From a virus, in IMG/VR virus record IMGVR_UViG_3300048921_000282, positions 1 to 23,223 of that record: 23,223 nt of DNA, one strand, 5' to 3'. The stretch's first letter is position 1. Every line of letters starts with the position of its first letter. The position numbers and the translations under genes were made by a program. Below, piece by piece: positions 6,873 through 13,824 of this stretch. The notes under the pieces are model-generated. The model worked only from the letters and a program-made list of their open reading frames with translations. It ran no database searches and was not told the DNA's origin.

Positions 6873-8042
6873 TTAATTATCAACTAATCCTGCATGCAGA
6901 CGGTCCACCACCCCTGTAACCTGTCGTCCGGTTATCAGCCGCGAGCACTCATACTGTCTTGGGGTATCCCTGTGATGCGGACACCACAAAAAATCCTGGT
7001 GGTCAAAATCAACCGACGTGTCATCCCAGCAGCCGTTACAGCCATGACTGCTGAACACCCGCCAGGGGGTGTAGAATTCGCTGTTGGGCAGACTGAATCC
7101 GCTGATTAACACCACCGGAATGCCGGCCGCCCAGGCAAGCCATGACAGCCCGCTGCCCAGACCGATAAAGAAGCTCGCATGCCTTAACAGGTCCACCCGC
7201 TCCTGAAGCGGAATGTCGCCCGTGAAGTCTTCGGCACCATAGGGGATGTGGTTCCAGACGAAGCCCTGACCGTGACGGGCCTGGCGGTCAATGCACAGCA
7301 CCCGGTATCCCAGTGATTTAAGGTGGACCACCACCTCTGCCCAGCCATGACCGTTGTTCCAGTATTTCGCCTGGTTGGTTGACTGCGCGGCGATGCAGAC
7401 GTAGGGCTCCGCAATTTTTCGCTCTGCATCCAGTTTCAGGCGAGGCGGGCACTCCCGCGGGTCAACCCCGAGGATGTAGCCGGCATTGCGGTGGAAGCCA
7501 ACTTTCCTGAAATCAACGGGCTGATGAAGGGTGTCACCCTTAAAGAAAAGACCGACGTACCAGGACGCGTAGGGATTGACTGTCCGGAGGGATGCTTTGG
7601 TGGAGAAGATAATCTCCGGATATTGTGCGCTGAGCAGGTCAATGATTTCCTGCCCCATGACGCATTCAAGCTGGCACCGGTGCAGCTGACGAAATCGCTC
7701 GGCGTAATGGAACCAGCCAAGCATATCGCCCAGTGTTCCGGTCGGGAAAAAGATGACGACCGGTTTGTCCTTCATGTCCAGTGTTTCATCCATGACCGGA
7801 TGCGTTTCTCCCTGGTGGAATACCTGAATACGGAAACGAACGTAATATTTTTTGGTGCTGGCGACCCACCCGCCGTCAGAATCACAGCTGAAAAGAACAT
7901 TGCCGGAATCATCATCCAGTAAAATGACATGCCATTTCCCTTCCGGAAGGTAAACGCGCGCGCCGTAATTAAAGTCAAAAAAAATGCCTTCCGGTCCGGC
8001 ACAGGTCGGAAATTCAGGAGGTGTTGCAAAGTTAGCTGACAT
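6873..8042 (-). CDS. autotransporter O-heptosyltransferase (Aah/TibC family)
   Basis: A 389-residue BAHT-family enzyme that transfers heptose from ADP-heptose to serines in strand-loop-strand repeats of the partner autotransporter in the cytoplasm, before export. Visible family features are an N-terminal beta domain, the FPTGTLGDMLGW segment with the predicted catalytic Asp106, a nucleotide-sugar segment with Lys226 (STNQAKYW), the GLGSGLSWLAWAAGIPVV segment, and four cysteines at 335, 338, 354 and 366 (CNGC, then WCPHH and YEC) matching the iron-binding cysteines of TibC. It has the usual gene order, enzyme directly upstream of its substrate, with the stop codon merging into the adhesin Shine-Dalgarno. 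GAGGA lies 10 nt before the ATG. It makes the cassette functionally complete for a glycosylated adhesin. Confidence 0.93.
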   Translation of the reverse strand: MSANFATPPEFPTCAGPEGIFFDFNYGARVYLPEGKWHVILLDDDSGNVLFSCDSDGGWVASTKKYYVRFRIQVFHQGETHPVMDETLDMKDKPVVIFFPTGTLGDMLGWFHYAERFRQLHRCQLECVMGQEIIDLLSAQYPEIIFSTKASLRTVNPYASWYVGLFFKGDTLHQPVDFRKVGFHRNAGYILGVDPRECPPRLKLDAERKIAEPYVCIAAQSTNQAKYWNNGHGWAEVVVHLKSLGYRVLCIDRQARHGQGFVWNHIPYGAEDFTGDIPLQERVDLLRHASFFIGLGSGLSWLAWAAGIPVVLISGFSLPNSEFYTPWRVFSSHGCNGCWDDTSVDFDHQDFLWCPHHRDTPRQYECSRLITGRQVTGVVDRLHAGLVDN

Positions 8043-8066
8043 ATTTCATCTGTCCTCGGTATTCAT

Positions 8067-8097
8067 GTGCAATCGAAAATTGTTCAGTCAATTGCAC
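8067..8097. promoter_or_regulatory. inverted repeat upstream of the heptosyltransferase gene
   Basis: GTGCAAT at 8067-8073 is repeated inverted as ATTGCAC at 8091-8097, 25-55 nt upstream of the heptosyltransferase start. Between and around the arms the minus strand carries TTGACT, a possible -35 element. The placement fits an operator for a dimeric regulator of the glycosyltransferase-adhesin operon. No U tract follows, so it is unlikely to be a terminator. The promoter assignment is weak because no good -10 is seen. Confidence 0.4.
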
Positions 8098-8275
8098 TGG
8101 TTCATATCGGTAATATATTTTGTGACAGGCTGTGAGCCGTTTTTAACTCAGGCCCATAAGCGGTACCGGATTAAATATTCCGAGACTGTAAATGCGTTTA
8201 AAATTCCCCAGCAGTTGAGGGTGGCCTTTTTATTTCCCTTTAGTCGTGTTCAGTCTGTTTACAGGAGTGAAGGTG

Positions 8276-9073
8276 TTAAATGTGTTTGCAGAACTCGTGC
8301 ATGCTCACCGGCCTGGAAAAAAGATAGCCCTGGAAAACATTCACCCCTTTATCTTTCAAAAGAGATAATTGCTCTTTATTTTCCACTCCCTCTGCCACGA
8401 GCTGGATTTGCAGTCGTTCAGAGAGGGTTACGATTGAATCAATAACCGCGGAATAAATTAATGAACCGTTGCTGGCCACTGTAAGGCATTTATCCATTTT
8501 GATGGTTGAAAAACCCGTATGCTCAATATATTTGAGGCACGAACTCCCGTTTCCGAAGTCATCTATCGCAAACCGCACACCGGCATCGGTGAGGTATTGC
8601 ATTGCTTCAAGCGCAAAATCATCAAAATGCATCGTGCCCCGTTCAACAATTTCAAGTAATACAGCAATGCGCCCTGCAAATGTTTTATTAAAACCGGTCA
8701 CGGCGTCGATGACTTTTGGACAGTTCAGCTGTCTTGCGCAAATATTGAAGGAGAGATAGAAGCCGTCTGGCAGAGCGCCGTCATATCCTTCAAAAAAGGT
8801 TTTAACATCAGACAGCAAAGAGCAGGTCACCTCATTAATGACCTCACATGACTCCATTGCTGAGAGGTATTTTTCCGGAGAGTGAAGAACGCCATCTTTC
8901 CAGACTCTCAGTAACACCTCTCCACCTGCAATTTTGTCACCACTATAAACCGGCTGAACATAAGGCACAAAGGCAGCACCAGTCAGTTCTGCTGACAGGA
9001 TCGATTCTTTAATCAATGTGCCCGCCTGGCTGAAGAAACGTTCTGCCTTCCTGAGCATTCTGGTGCTGATCAT
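8276..9073 (-). CDS. EAL-domain c-di-GMP phosphodiesterase
   Basis: A 265-residue stand-alone EAL protein that would hydrolyse c-di-GMP to pGpG. Catalytic positions appear intact: Q40 (VQPVY), E52 in the signature EVL, N110 (FNICARQL), E141 (LLEIVER), D171 and D172 with loop 6 DFGNGSSCL, K192 (IKMDK), E228 and E231 (VAEGVEN) and Q248 (FQGYLFSRPV). No GGDEF, sensor or membrane segment precedes it; only about 30 extra N-terminal residues. AGGAG is 7 nt before the ATG. It lies 233 nt upstream of the heptosyltransferase gene on the same strand and diverges from the winged-helix regulator. Lower c-di-GMP would be expected to favour motility over other adhesins; its link with this adhesin is inferred from position. 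It could instead act as a c-di-GMP-sensing regulator. Confidence 0.88.
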   Translation of the reverse strand: MISTRMLRKAERFFSQAGTLIKESILSAELTGAAFVPYVQPVYSGDKIAGGEVLLRVWKDGVLHSPEKYLSAMESCEVINEVTCSLLSDVKTFFEGYDGALPDGFYLSFNICARQLNCPKVIDAVTGFNKTFAGRIAVLLEIVERGTMHFDDFALEAMQYLTDAGVRFAIDDFGNGSSCLKYIEHTGFSTIKMDKCLTVASNGSLIYSAVIDSIVTLSERLQIQLVAEGVENKEQLSLLKDKGVNVFQGYLFSRPVSMHEFCKHI

Positions 9074-9408
9074 CGTTTCGCTCCTTTGCTGTTCGATTCG
9101 TTAACCCGGGGACCGGGTAGGGGCTGTTAAAGTCTGCAGATGCCTGACCACTCGTGGTACATAAGAATCTGCTCATTCATTTCTGCGATAAATCCTAACA
9201 ACAGGAATGAAGTAATGGCTATTTGTATCGATAATTACTGAATTTACAGAGCATATCTCTGAAATATAATTAAAATACAAATCATATGTCTGGCGTAGGC
9301 TCTCCTCTATCGGGCTATGCTACGATGCATGGATAAAAGTGAATGGATTTTTACCGAGGTTATGGTGAAAGGAACCTCTCATTTACCATCATGGATAAGG
9401 AGTCAGCG
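9074..9408. promoter_or_regulatory. divergent control region with a sigma70-like promoter
   Basis: A 335-bp AT-rich gap between the divergent EAL and winged-helix genes. On the plus strand TTTACA (9243-9248), a 16-nt spacer and TATAAT (9265-9270) make a good promoter for the regulator, leaving a leader of about 130 nt. The part near the EAL gene has a GC-rich dyad (CCCGGGGACCGGG, about 9105-9117). No gene is seen here, although an in-frame ATG at 9343 could extend the regulator by 22 residues. This is the likely site for autoregulation. Confidence 0.6.
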
Positions 9409-10215
9409 ATGGTTTTCGAGATTGATAAGAGGGTCATTTATCGTGCAGAGGATGGAGCCATATGGCCATTAGGGGATGAAGGTTCAACTATCATTCTTAC
9501 CCTGACAATGAACAGACTTTTGGCATGCCTTCTGGAGAAGCGTGGACAGGTCATCACCCGAAATGAACTTCTGGATAATGTCTGGGATGCTTATGGACTG
9601 CGGTCTTCAAGCCATACACTTAACAAATACATCTCTGAACTTAGAAAGTACTTTACCCAGTTCGGAATTGTGGAGGAATGTATTACAACAGTGCCTAGGG
9701 TTGGTTTCATGTTTAACAGTGATGTGGACGTGAACGTTATAACCGACTCCACATCGACAAACGAACCCGTCTTAGAAAGTCATAATGATGATAAACCAGA
9801 AGCCGGACACCGTAAGCGGATAGCCTCTAAATACAGATTTGCTCCTGCCGCGTGTGTGATGTTAGCCCTATTAACTAGCGCAACCCTGATTATAATGGGT
9901 TCTGGAATTCCATCAAAAGATCCGGGGCAGATAAAGGATTTGAAGACCTATTTCCTTTTTGATTATGAAACATGTCCTGTCTACACTATTCAGAAAAATT
10001 CGGTATCCTTTTCGGAAGAAAAAAAGGAACTCTTTCTGCAGCTGACCAGGGAAAGAAAACTTGAGTGCCTGGCCGGAACCTCATTCCTTTATCAGGTTTC
10101 TGAGTCGTATTTGTATGGAAGTAAAGGCCGGGCTTTCATCAGCAGATGCACGGAAAAAGATAATAGATACATTTCTTGTCTGAATAATTACTGGAACGGT
10201 TATGAGCGCAATTAA
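9409..10215 (+). CDS. membrane-bound winged-helix regulator (ToxR/CadC/MarT-like)
   Basis: A 268-residue protein with an N-terminal OmpR-type winged helix (about residues 1-80; RLLACLLEKRGQVITRNELL, then LNKYISELRKYF and the wing TTVPRVGFMF), an acidic/basic linker, one hydrophobic segment (about 122-142, CVMLALLTSATLIIMG) and a C-terminal periplasmic part with four or so cysteines. This one-component layout, cytoplasmic DNA binding joined through a membrane helix to a periplasmic sensor, is that of ToxR, CadC and MarT. The start at 9409 has AAGGAG 6 nt upstream; an earlier ATG at 9343 lacks a good site. It overlaps the FidL-like gene by 14 nt. In SPI-3, MarT activates the autotransporter gene misL, so it is a candidate activator of this adhesin. 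Confidence 0.82.
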   Translation: MVFEIDKRVIYRAEDGAIWPLGDEGSTIILTLTMNRLLACLLEKRGQVITRNELLDNVWDAYGLRSSSHTLNKYISELRKYFTQFGIVEECITTVPRVGFMFNSDVDVNVITDSTSTNEPVLESHNDDKPEAGHRKRIASKYRFAPAACVMLALLTSATLIIMGSGIPSKDPGQIKDLKTYFLFDYETCPVYTIQKNSVSFSEEKKELFLQLTRERKLECLAGTSFLYQVSESYLYGSKGRAFISRCTEKDNRYISCLNNYWNGYERN

Positions 10216-10693
10216 TAAAAAAATCGGATGGCCTGTTGGCATTTCACTCCTTATTTTTGTGTTTTCTCTCTGGTTTTATATGCATATGCGCCAGCAACAA
10301 AACGGCATGAGTGTTAACTGCTCAACGATTATAAGCTATAACCATAAAGTGCCTGATTTCATTGCCTCACTTGATATGATTTTCCGCCTGGATAAAAATT
10401 TACACGGTCAGGTTATTTTGTCAGGGAATATGCACTCTGAACGTGGAGTTGAAACCATTTCCCGGACGATTTTGTTTAACTATGAGGTAAACAGACCGGG
10501 TGAGATTTCAGTTAAGGACATGCATTACGCTAAAAATCCACGCGACACGGCCAGTGATGAGAGTTTCATAAATGGATTCTTCTATGTCCCTGAAGGTACT
10601 ACTCGATTGCTCAGAATTAATCCATTAGTTAATGGATGGCTAATTGAAAATATGCAGTCGCCGTTTGCGCTTTGCGTAAACAGAGCAAGTTAA
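10202..10693 (+). CDS. FidL-like membrane protein
   Basis: A 163-residue protein with a short basic N-terminus and one membrane helix (about residues 9-28, WPVGISLLIFVFSLWFYMHM), leaving a periplasmic domain of about 130 residues with two cysteines. The pattern, with CSTIISYNH, FRLDKNLHGQVILSG and a C-terminal FALCVN, matches FidL-like proteins that accompany ToxR-type regulators (marT-fidL in SPI-3, yqeI-yqeJ in ETT2). It starts inside the end of the regulator gene, so translation is probably coupled. By analogy with ToxS/ToxR it may stabilise or tune the regulator in the periplasm; that role is inference. Confidence 0.75.
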   Translation: MSAINKKIGWPVGISLLIFVFSLWFYMHMRQQQNGMSVNCSTIISYNHKVPDFIASLDMIFRLDKNLHGQVILSGNMHSERGVETISRTILFNYEVNRPGEISVKDMHYAKNPRDTASDESFINGFFYVPEGTTRLLRINPLVNGWLIENMQSPFALCVNRAS

Positions 10694-10695
10694 GA

Positions 10696-10732
10696 ACTCA
10701 CTATGCGGGAAAATCACCTCCCGCAACTGAGT
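10696..10732 (+). terminator. hairpin after the regulator operon
   Basis: TGCGGGA-AAATCACC-TCCCGCA forms a perfect 7-bp stem, with outer arms ACTCA and TGAGT pairing after small bulges. It lies 3 nt after the FidL-like stop and marks the right end of the cassette. No strong U tract follows. Confidence 0.55.
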
Positions 10733-10841
10733 CATTTCTACCAAAATTCAAGTCTCAAATACCTTCTCTACCAGAGGTTTCAGGAAAGCATTCAGCGCTA
10801 TAGCCATATCATACTCTTATACAGTTTGTGCTCTTAAATCA

Positions 10842-10892
10842 TTGCAAAATCCATAAGATAAGTTTATAAATATACTGTATATGCATACAGTT
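10842..10892 (+). promoter_or_regulatory. SOS-regulated promoter of the dinI homologue (LexA box)
   Basis: TTGCAA (10842-10847), a 17-nt spacer and TATAAA (10865-10870) form a promoter. The 20-bp box at 10873-10892, TACTGTATATGCATACAGTT, has the perfect CTG-N10-CAG core of a LexA operator and covers the expected start site. GGAGG at about 10902-10906 precedes the gene. Expression should therefore rise on DNA damage. Confidence 0.9.
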
Positions 10893-10911
10893 ATTCGGCG
10901 CGGAGGAAAAA

Positions 10912-11136
10912 ATGAAAATTGAGTTAGCTATTGATCGCATGAAGAAACTTCCTGATGGAGCTATACCTGCACTCGAGTCAGAACTGTTGAAAAGGCTACT
11001 GAAGCACTTCGACGACTGCCATCTAACGATTAAACGCGCCAGTAATGATGGGCTGACTGTTTTCGGAGGCGACAAGAAAGAGGTCGAACATATCCTGCAG
11101 GAGACCTGGGAAAGCGCGGATGAGTGGTTTTATTAA
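10912..11136 (+). CDS. DinI-family SOS protein
   Basis: A 74-residue DinI-like protein. The N-terminal MKIELAIDRMKKLP strand, the central helix ALESELLKRLLKHF, the strand segment LTIKRAS and the C-terminal helix ending VEHILQETWESADEWFY follow the small alpha/beta DinI fold. Host DinI binds RecA filaments and tunes co-protease activity; phage copies can delay LexA or repressor cleavage or inhibit RecA. It is driven from its own LexA-controlled promoter and is the first phage-type gene to the right of the conversion cassette. Confidence 0.88.
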   Translation: MKIELAIDRMKKLPDGAIPALESELLKRLLKHFDDCHLTIKRASNDGLTVFGGDKKEVEHILQETWESADEWFY

Positions 11137-11150
11137 TCGCGTGAATTTCA

Positions 11151-11243
11151 ATGGAGCAGTTTCAAAGTGTTTCGCTGTTTGCGTTCCCCTGGCTGTTCCC
11201 GATTACTTTTTATCGCGTCACTAAGTCGCTCTGGGGGAAATAG
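11151..11243 (+). CDS. possible 30-aa hydrophobic small protein
   Basis: An ATG frame of 30 codons encodes MEQFQSVSLFAFPWLFPITF followed by YRVTKSLWGK. It has an aromatic hydrophobic core and a basic tail, the layout of a small membrane peptide. Its TAG shares the G with the GTG start of the next gene, as expected for coupled genes. There is no strong ribosome binding site, and no family is known. It fills most of the 106-nt gap after dinI. Confidence 0.35.
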   Translation: MEQFQSVSLFAFPWLFPITFYRVTKSLWGK

Positions 11244-11485
11244 TGTGTAGTGCAGATGCCTTTAATGCAGATGATCAATGGTACGACGTGATCAGAAGGG
11301 CCGATAAAGCAGTTATCTATAGCTTCCCGGCAGAGGGGAGATATCTGGTTTATCGAGTAAATGGATTAGTTTCATTGCGTCCTCTCCTTGAGGACGAAGA
11401 AGTCTTTACCCTCAATGGGTTTATGCAATTTGCTACACGTCTAGGCTACCGAGTTATTCCACCGTCTGATATTATTCTTTCATAG
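11243..11485 (+). CDS. conserved small phage protein, unknown function
   Basis: An 80-residue protein starting at GTG, with GGGGGA about 5 nt upstream; no in-frame ATG exists near the N-terminus. Sequence such as RADKAVIYSFPAEGRYLVYRV suggests a small beta-rich fold. It lies in the nin-type segment between dinI and the DUF1367 gene, where lambdoid phages carry short genes of unknown role. No catalytic motif is seen. Confidence 0.6.
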   Translation: MCSADAFNADDQWYDVIRRADKAVIYSFPAEGRYLVYRVNGLVSLRPLLEDEEVFTLNGFMQFATRLGYRVIPPSDIILS

Positions 11486-11524
11486 GCCTGAACAACCTAT
11501 GCCTGATGCGCCACGGAGAGAACC

Positions 11525-12127
11525 ATGGCGCTCGAATTACAACTCATTAAGCACCACACAGGTATTCTGATCCCGGCGACTCCCGAGACCAGCGATATTC
11601 TGCAATCAAAAATTAAGCTCGGCGTCGTTCTGGTAGCTGAGTTCAAGCGGGTCCGAAACCCGGCATTCCACCGGCGCTTTTTCGCGCTTCTCAATCTCGG
11701 TTTTGAATACTGGGAACCAACCGGCGGAGCTATCTCCAGTAATGAGCGCAAGCTTATTAACGGCTACGCTAAATTCCTTGCAACCTATGCCGGGAATGAA
11801 AGCGCGCTGATCGATGCTGCTGAGCAATATCTGGAACAGGTCGCCAATCGCCGCGTCACGAATGGTATCAGTCTTTGCAAGTCCTTCGATGCATACCGCT
11901 CCTGGGTGATCGTCGAGGCAGGGCACTTCGACGCCATCCAACTGCCCGATGGCACTCTTCGAAAACACCCTCGCAGTATCTCTTTTGCCAACATGGACGA
12001 GCACGAATTCCAGCAACTGTACAAAGCTGCGCTCGATGTTCTTTGGCGCTGGGTCCTGTCGCGTTCATTCCGCAACCGTGACGAGGCCGAAAACGTCGCC
12101 GCGCAGCTGCTTTGCTTCGTGGGGTAA
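11525..12127 (+). CDS. DUF1367 family protein
   Basis: A 200-residue protein matching the DUF1367 family of lambdoid prophages: an N-terminal beta segment, then FKRVRNPAFHRRFFALLNLGFEYWEP (partly conserved hallmark HRRFFALLNL, about residues 49-60), a middle KSFDAYRSWVIVEAGHFD and a C-terminal helix DVLWRWVLSRSF. The family is found in the nin region beside rusA and Q, and a role in phage recombination or replication is suspected but not shown. GGAGAG precedes the ATG. The stop TAA overlaps the next ATG by one base. Confidence 0.82.
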   Translation: MALELQLIKHHTGILIPATPETSDILQSKIKLGVVLVAEFKRVRNPAFHRRFFALLNLGFEYWEPTGGAISSNERKLINGYAKFLATYAGNESALIDAAEQYLEQVANRRVTNGISLCKSFDAYRSWVIVEAGHFDAIQLPDGTLRKHPRSISFANMDEHEFQQLYKAALDVLWRWVLSRSFRNRDEAENVAAQLLCFVG

Positions 12128-12333
12128 TGGGGATGAAATTTACGTGGTTCCATCATACCCAGTGCAGTACAGAGCAAGCAGATGAGCTGCTGGCTCAATA
12201 CCAGCGCCGCGGAGTGCGCGTCGAACGTAGCCTAAACCCCGATTACATCACCTGGACTGTCAGCGTCCGGTTGCAGGAAAGCAAAAATCCACCGCGCGCC
12301 GATCGTCGGTGGCGAAACCGGATGTGGGGGTGA
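12127..12333 (+). CDS. small nin-region protein, unknown function
   Basis: A 68-residue protein that starts on the last base of the DUF1367 stop (TAATG) and ends just before rusA. A second ATG two codons later (12133) is an equally possible start. The segment [20 protein letters not shown] followed by [16 protein letters not shown] suggests a helix-strand unit, with an arginine-rich tail. No family recognised. Tight packing on both sides makes it likely to be real. Confidence 0.6.
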   Translation: MGMKFTWFHHTQCSTEQADELLAQYQRRGVRVERSLNPDYITWTVSVRLQESKNPPRADRRWRNRMWG

Positions 12334-12335
12334 AC

Positions 12336-12698
12336 GTGAAGACATACCGAATTACATTACCCTGGCCGCCGAGCAACAATCGCTATTACCGACACAACCG
12401 AGGGCGTACGCATATAAGCGCCGAAGGCGTCGCCTACCGGAACGCCGTGGCCATTATTGTTCTCAAAAGTCTGCTGAATATCCGCACGGCCGCACCGCTC
12501 AAAATGCGTATTGAATGCCACATGCCTGACCGCCGGCGCCGCGATCTGGATAATCTGCAAAAGGCCGCATTTGACGCGCTCACCAGGGCTGGATTTTGGC
12601 TTGATGACTGCCAGGTGGTTGATTATCGCGTAGTGAAAATGCCTGTCGTTAAGGGCGGCCGTATCGAACTGACTATTACAGAACTGGAGGCCCCATGA
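12336..12698 (+). CDS. rusA: Holliday junction resolvase RusA
   Basis: A 120-residue protein nearly identical in pattern to E. coli DLP12 RusA, starting [20 protein letters not shown]. It cleaves four-way junctions as a homodimer with Mg2+. The catalytic aspartates are in RRRRDLDN (Asp70, Asp72) and GFWLDDC (Asp91 region), with the following lysine in [13 protein letters not shown] at 12336 gives the family length of 120; GGGGG lies 5 nt upstream, and a longer in-frame ATG at 12309 would overlap the previous gene. It overlaps ylcG by 4 nt. Order rusA-ylcG-Q is that of DLP12. Confidence 0.95.
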   Translation: MKTYRITLPWPPSNNRYYRHNRGRTHISAEGVAYRNAVAIIVLKSLLNIRTAAPLKMRIECHMPDRRRRDLDNLQKAAFDALTRAGFWLDDCQVVDYRVVKMPVVKGGRIELTITELEAP

Positions 12699-12835
12699 GT
12701 CCAGAGCTGGTCGAATTATTCCGCATACGTTGGCAGCGTCTCCGCGTTTATCGGCGCCCCGGTTCGGTGCTGGTGGACTATCGCATCCTTCGTAACTTTA
12801 TTCGCATATACCAGATGGCAGGAGCTGCAGTATGA
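12695..12835 (+). CDS. ylcG: YlcG family protein
   Basis: A 46-residue protein starting in the rusA stop (ATGA) and ending in the Q start (ATGA). It matches YlcG of DLP12: a short helical N-terminus [20 protein letters not shown], then the conserved [15 protein letters not shown]. Function is unknown; the basic, aromatic composition and its constant place between rusA and Q suggest a small nucleic-acid or membrane-associated protein. The size equals the DLP12 protein. Confidence 0.85.
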   Translation: MSPELVELFRIRWQRLRVYRRPGSVLVDYRILRNFIRIYQMAGAAV

Positions 12836-13665
12836 ATCTCGAAAACACTGTGAAGTATCACTTCGCAAAATCTACGATGATTGGCGACTCACCGCGCGCA
12901 ACAGCCTCGGACTCGTTAACAGGTACGGATATCATGGCTGCCATGGGTATGACCCAGGAACGGGCCGCATTGGGCTACAGTGCCTTTCTCGGGAAGATGG
13001 GTATCAGCAACAATGACCGGGAGAGGGCGATTGAGTTGCTGGCCCAGTACGCGCTGACCAAGTGCGATCGGGTTGCGGCATTACGGAAGCTCGATGCAAA
13101 GATTAAACCACTAGTGATGCACCAGCTGGCCATCTTCGCGTTCGAAGACTATTCCCGCAGCGCTGCCAGCGTGAAGCAGTGTGATGGCTGCAATGGGGAA
13201 GGGTTTATTGACGCTGAGGTTTTCAGCATGAAGTCTCACACTCCGACAAAAGAGAAGAAGTTCGTGAAGATGTCTTTGCACATGGGCGCAGAGGATATTC
13301 ATCCTTCTGAGTATGAGGTACGGAGGCAGGTCAGGGAGGTTGCACGCGTTCTCTGCCCTCAGTGTAAGGGGAAGAAGGTTGTTAGTTGCGCCTGTAGAGA
13401 TTGTCATGGACGTGGGAAAGCCATTAATCAGGCTCTTACTGAACAGCAGGGCGTTCCGGTTCTGGCTAATTGCAAGCGCTGCAGTGGGCGCGGCTATGAG
13501 CGAATCCCTTCGACTGAGGCGTATGCAGCTGTTTGCCAGATAACTGATGCCATCACGCTAGATACCTGGAAGAAGTCCGTTAAGCCATTCTACGATCAGC
13601 TCACCTCCAAGTTTGATATCGAAGAAGCGTGGGCTGATGAGCAGCTGAAGCAGATAACAAAATAG
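12832..13665 (+). CDS. Q: late antiterminator Q (82/DLP12 type)
   Basis: A 277-residue protein of the Antiterm (Q82, QuuD) family. The N-terminus [14 protein letters not shown], the block TGTDIMAAMGMTQ, and FEDYSRSAASVKQCDGCNGEGF match the family. There are several CxxC pairs resembling a DnaJ zinc module: CDGCNGEG (about residue 116), CPQCKGKK, CRDCHGRG and CKRCSGRG. Q binds DNA between the -10 and -35 of the late promoter and modifies RNA polymerase paused just downstream, allowing it to pass terminators before the lysis and head genes. The late leader and a strong terminator follow immediately, as expected. Confidence 0.92.
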   Translation: MNLENTVKYHFAKSTMIGDSPRATASDSLTGTDIMAAMGMTQERAALGYSAFLGKMGISNNDRERAIELLAQYALTKCDRVAALRKLDAKIKPLVMHQLAIFAFEDYSRSAASVKQCDGCNGEGFIDAEVFSMKSHTPTKEKKFVKMSLHMGAEDIHPSEYEVRRQVREVARVLCPQCKGKKVVSCACRDCHGRGKAINQALTEQQGVPVLANCKRCSGRGYERIPSTEAYAAVCQITDAITLDTWKKSVKPFYDQLTSKFDIEEAWADEQLKQITK

Positions 13666-13687
13666 GGCGTTATTTTATCGTGAGCTA

Positions 13688-13715
13688 TTTACTTTTCCCG
13701 AATCTGTGGTAATTT
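13688..13715 (+). promoter_or_regulatory. candidate late promoter pR'
   Basis: TTTACT (13688-13693), a 16-nt spacer and TAATTT (13710-13715) lie between the Q stop and the leader terminator, where the late promoter is expected. The match to consensus is only fair. Position is the main evidence. Confidence 0.35.
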
Positions 13716-13745
13716 TTGTCTAACGATGGGTTATTGCCTTCGTTT

Positions 13746-13778
13746 AAAGCCCTGCGGTTAACACCGTGGGGCTTTTTT
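13746..13778 (+). terminator. late leader terminator (tR'-like)
   Basis: AAAGCCC and GGGCTTT pair around an inner CGG/CCG stem, followed by six T residues. It lies about 80 nt after Q and before the lysis genes, as expected for the terminator that Q-modified polymerase reads through. Confidence 0.85.
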
Positions 13779-13824
13779 ATGTTTTTCCAGAGCAAACTTC
13801 TGTACCTGTGTGATTCTTCCGTAA

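Noticed and set aside
10745-10816. Minus-strand 19-codon frame (MAIALNAFLKPLVEKVFET) in the gap before dinI
   Set aside because: Reads like a helix fragment of a lost gene but is too short, with no ribosome site, to call.
2612-10837. GCTCTTAA present at both cassette ends (2612-2619 and 10830-10837), as a possible target duplication
   Set aside because: Eight bases can match by chance over this distance, the right copy is more than 100 nt beyond the last cassette gene, and no transposase or terminal inverted repeats are seen.
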